A stretch of 64,000 bases of DNA from contig CM038918.1 of assembly GCA_021904315.1 (NCBI GenBank), forward strand, positions 19,653,303-19,717,302, in the 5' to 3' direction. Positions 60,220-64,000 of the stretch are shown piece after piece. The notes beneath the pieces are model-generated. The model made no database searches. It worked only from the letters and a program-made list of their open reading frames with translations, and was not told the DNA's origin. Each line of letters opens with the position of its first letter. Position 1 is the first letter of the stretch. A program made the translations under genes and the position numbers. The DNA is from Sphagnum magellanicum (taxonomy: Eukaryota > Streptophyta > Sphagnopsida > Sphagnales > Sphagnaceae).

Positions 60220-63200
60220 TGGATTTAAACGGGATTTTCATCAACACGATCATGTCAAATTTTCCCACCCACATGTTAACACATAGTCTAGCAAGTTGCG
60301 TGTGCAATAGAAATGGCTTCCCTTTAATTCTAATTAACATCCACACACAATTTCCTTTAATGGGTGTGTTGAAGTCCTAGAAGTGCCCTATGGCTATGAA
60401 TTATGGCACATAAAACATTTCCTACCAACATTGCACGCATAATCCTTAACATTGCACATATAATGCTTAGCATTGCAAAACACCACAAAACATTCTTGCA
60501 CTATAAGGATAATTTTCAAAACCATTATAGTCAATATTTCTACCTTAATTTACTCTGGTTTTTTGTTTTAATTCCTAAGTGCACAACTTAAGTTTCATAA
60601 ATTTTGGTTTTATGTTGATAACACAAATCGATTCGTGGGTGGTTGTGAGGAATTCTTGCACACCCTTCCACATGAAAATATGCACTCAAAAAACTCATTT
60701 GGGGGTGGAACTACTATGTAGTTGTATTCTAACAAGTTAAAGTGGTTTCATAAAATGTAATGAAATTCACTAAAGAATTTAATGCATTGTGTCCACTTGG
60801 ACGATACTAAAACATTTTGAAAGAATAAAAACTCACCATGATGAAATGTGAAGAAGCATTGTGTTGATGTTTAATTAATGTTCACGTTTGATAATTGACC
60901 CCCTTTCATTCCATTCTTCATAATATATTTATACAATTTCCTAATCTAACATGCATAAGGTTATTGGAAAGCTAATCTTTAAGAAAATAATGCCATAAAA
61001 TTTTATAAGTTTTTATTTTTGAAATCAAAAGTTATGCCTCAAAATTAAAAGTTATTTTGGTCAAATTTGAGGAAAAAAAACAATTTTAGCCATGTCTACT
61101 TTCAACAAATGTAGCTCCCTAGCAACAACCCCGATGATGCTGAAATTTTGAAAAAATGTTCTACACCTCCTACATTAAAATTGTTTGAAGTTTGAAACAA
61201 ATCCAACCATGGATCTAATAGGAACAACTATTTTAATGAAAAATCCAAAGGCTTGTTCATGGAAATCATTTCATGAACTCCACTATAATTACTTGCTACA
61301 CACAACTTCTTTCCATGCTCTTTTGTTTGCACACATTTGCTTCCATGAATAACATTTCTTCAAACATAACAACTAGTTCTCCTCTCACACAAACATTTTC
61401 CTCTTCTTCCAGAGAAGACACAAGATAAAAAAAAATTTCTCCCTCACATTTTTTCCATGACCCTTGCTTGAACTTGTTTTCCTTGTCCCATGGAAATTGT
61501 GGAAATCTTTCTCTCCAATCAATGGCCTCCTCATCTTTCATGAACTAATGAGAATCGAAAATGATTTAATCATCTAATGGAGTTGGGGATGAAAATTCTT
61601 GTGCCCAATGAAACACTAAAAAGGTTCCATCCTCTTATCAAATATGATGATAATCCTCATGACCAATGGAATTGGAGGACTCATCATTTTCCCTATCTTG
61701 AACATCTTGATGGGGTTTTTGAATTCCATCATTATTAATTCCGTCCGTTAGACTTTAACATCCTATTTTTTCGTCCTAATTATTTCAAGTAAGTAGATAT
61801 TAGGATAATTTATCGATAGTAATAAGTAAACATCCTTGAGTTCCCATTTGATTAAATCAACTGAATGGAATTAGTAACATTTCTGTGTATCATTTATTCT
61901 TTTAATATCCCCTAGTTATTCCTTACCATTTACTAATTAATTATGTAATACATAATAAATTGGAATTAAAATTTCCATTACAAGAATTCCCATGTACATT
62001 TTAAATCCATAATCAAAATTAGAACTTCAAAAATCCATTGGAACTAGAATTTCAAGGTTTTCATGAAATTTCGCTGTCACTGCCACACATTACGCCTACC
62101 CTAATTTCTTAAATAAAGGCATCGACCCCCTTCGAATGTAAATACCAAATTGTTCTGACTACACTTTTTGGTTTTGTTGATGCAAATGAATATTCAATCA
62201 TGGCAAATGATGTTATTACACCCTCAAATCCTCTAGTTGCACTAATAGAAGAAGAAGAGCTTAGAAAATCATCGCTTGATGTGAATGTCTCCCAATGATC
62301 ACACAAAAAAGAACCGTCCAAAAAAATGGTGCACATTTGAGTCGATTGTTCAACATGGGATCATCAATTATCTCCTAACCCACATGCCTTAAAAATTTAC
62401 TTAGAATTTGTTCTTGCTTATGGAACCACACCAAAAAAGTCTGAAAAATGTTAATGTGAAAGTAACGATGTTTTTCATTGTCGAACTTAGATTCTCGGTG
62501 ATGGCCATTATCGTTGGCTACGAGGCCCAATCAACCTCCTTTCCATGGAGCATCGAGCCGAATACCTAGTTCACACCATTCATTGCATTCTAGATTTTTT
62601 GTAGTTTAATCGTAATTCACTTGAAGCTACTTAGGTGCAAATGCTAGTATCTAAATTCAATCTCAGTTTTGTTTAAGAGCCTAATAGAAGTGAAGATTGA
62701 ATAAGGATGTATTAGGACTACATCCTAAAAATCTTACAAGTACATCATTAATGTTTTTAGATTATTTTACAAAACTAATTTAATATTTTCATGGCAAAAT
62801 GTTAATGTTAATTATGGGTTTGCATTCCCAATATATTAGTAAAACCACATTTAATTTTACATCCCTTTTCACCTCTCTACAACATAAAAATGATAATGCA
62901 CTCTAAAAGGTTTATTAGATTCTAAAATTAATTAATCGCTACATCAATTTAAATATGAAATTTTTCCACACTTGGAAATATCAAAGGTTAATTCAATTAT
63001 TAATAATAATTATTAGGAAGTTTATAAAGATTCAAATCATTATTACTAAGCAAAATTATCGAAATAAGACTTAAATACTTGTTGAATTGTATTCCATGGC
63101 TCATAGTGGTACCAAGCAAAACCATGCCATCAATATATTAATTATACCCACTTTTTGGCCTATGAAAACAGAAAACAACCTCACACAAGACATGAAATAT

Positions 63201-64000
63201 ATATATTTCAAAGAAGCAAGGTTTGTTCTCAACAAACAATCGCATATCTTTTTTCGAAATTTATTTGGCAAGGAAAATTATAATAAATTGTCTACTTGAT
63301 GAAATGGCATGGCCTACAACACAAAATTAATGGATGATGCCATCTAAAATGTCTAACCACAATATAATTAATGGGATGTTAATCAATTTCTTGAAGTGGT
63401 TGTGAACCCACTATTGGTTCCTGCATGTGGATATGGATGAATCTATAAGATTTTTTCTAGTGTAGCTCCAAACCAAAGGTAATATGAGGTTACAGTTGGG
63501 AACTTCCCAACTTGCACTTGTGTGAATTTTGTGACTATGTTGTTAAGTTTGTTGGGTCGGCAAGGGAAATGGTGTGGGTGCCATGTAAACACATCTATTA
63601 CAAGTTGCAACATGTTATGTTTTGTGGGGAATTTGAAAATTTCGTCCATTTCCCCGCTAGGGGTTCTGATGAAATTCATCACTTATTGTTTCGTGCCATA
63701 GCTTTTAAGGAAGTAAAAGGGACATCAAAACTTATAATTCCAAAAAATGTGAAATAAATTACATAGGATGAAACTTTTGTTTCATTTTGAGAGTAAAAAT
63801 AGGAGACCATATAAATGATTTGACTTGGTAAAGGTTTTGGATATTTTTTATTTAAAACTCTCATTATAGATTATTGTGGAATGCAATTTGTTTTCAACTA
63901 TTGTTGCATGTGCCAACAATTTCACAATGTTTTTTAAATGAACACCCTTCAGTTTCTTTCATTAATTTCACACTTCAAAATATCCAAACTTACGTCCACT
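60220..64000. other. AT-rich terminal stretch, no gene recognised
   Basis: The frames present are short (at most 81 codons) and overlap between strands. Two (61296-61541 minus, 63512-63757 plus) were looked at and not recognised. A possible old coding relic near 62.49-62.58 kb (DGHYRWLRGPINLLSMEH) could not be assigned. No RNA gene or clear repeat ends. Confidence 0.35.

Noticed and set aside
62480..62640. GDGHYRWLRGP-like reading as an OTU-type peptidase relic
   Set aside because: Only one short phrase fits and stops follow at once; no second motif supports it.

Overview
The window is nuclear DNA of a land plant, probably a non-flowering one with a large, repeat-rich genome. That placement is an inference from the mix of elements, not a species call. 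Support for a plant: an interstitial run of the plant telomere unit TTTAGGG, a spliced plant-type NDR/NDL (SF21-like) gene, a neprosin-type peptidase gene, a eukaryotic tRNA-Gln, and a plant chromovirus with an initiator-Met primer site. Real genes are few; most of the 64 kb is AT-rich decayed transposon sequence.

Layout. 1-0.24 kb: possible 3' exons of a minus-strand gene running off the left edge. 0.6-1.5 kb: a terminal-inverted-repeat (TIR) element, a perfect hairpin and a small CACTA-type element. 3.6-8.6 kb: a decayed Ty3/gypsy element (gag, protease, RT, integrase finger). 9.0-9.3 kb: a 110-bp tandem duplication. 10.0-11.3 kb: a Helitron Rep relic. 13.4-14.0 kb: a degenerate CCTA/TAGG satellite. 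16-18.7 kb: motif-dense repeats and a 5'-truncated non-LTR retroelement. 19-28 kb: mostly featureless.

29-34 kb holds the best gene, an eleven-exon NDL gene of 349 codons on the plus strand. I assembled it from exons with matching phases; one intron is GC-AG. tRNA-Gln(UUG) is at 37.7 kb and a fold-back repeat at 38.6 kb. A decayed L1-like LINE lies near 41 kb.

44-55 kb is a three-layer nest. The base is a relic non-LTR retroelement whose remains read RT, then CCHC, then a PD-(D/E)XK-like end. An old solo LTR inserted into it, and a young 6,979-bp chromovirus inserted into that LTR. The young element has apparently identical 831-bp LTRs, a 5-bp target duplication (GCCTC), a PBS, a PPT and one gag-pol frame. 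A TAA stop cuts its chromodomain.

55.0-55.4 kb is a dispersed repeat carrying a 154-bp CACTA-like insertion with a 3-bp duplication; the copy at 16 kb shows the empty site. 56.0-57.4 kb is a neprosin-family gene on the minus strand. 58.7 kb is a second TIR-element copy, 59.3-60.2 kb another Ty3/gypsy relic, and the rest is AT-rich sequence without a recognisable gene.

The host genes (NDL, neprosin, tRNA-Gln, possible left-edge gene) show no functional linkage to one another; they are separated by repeats.
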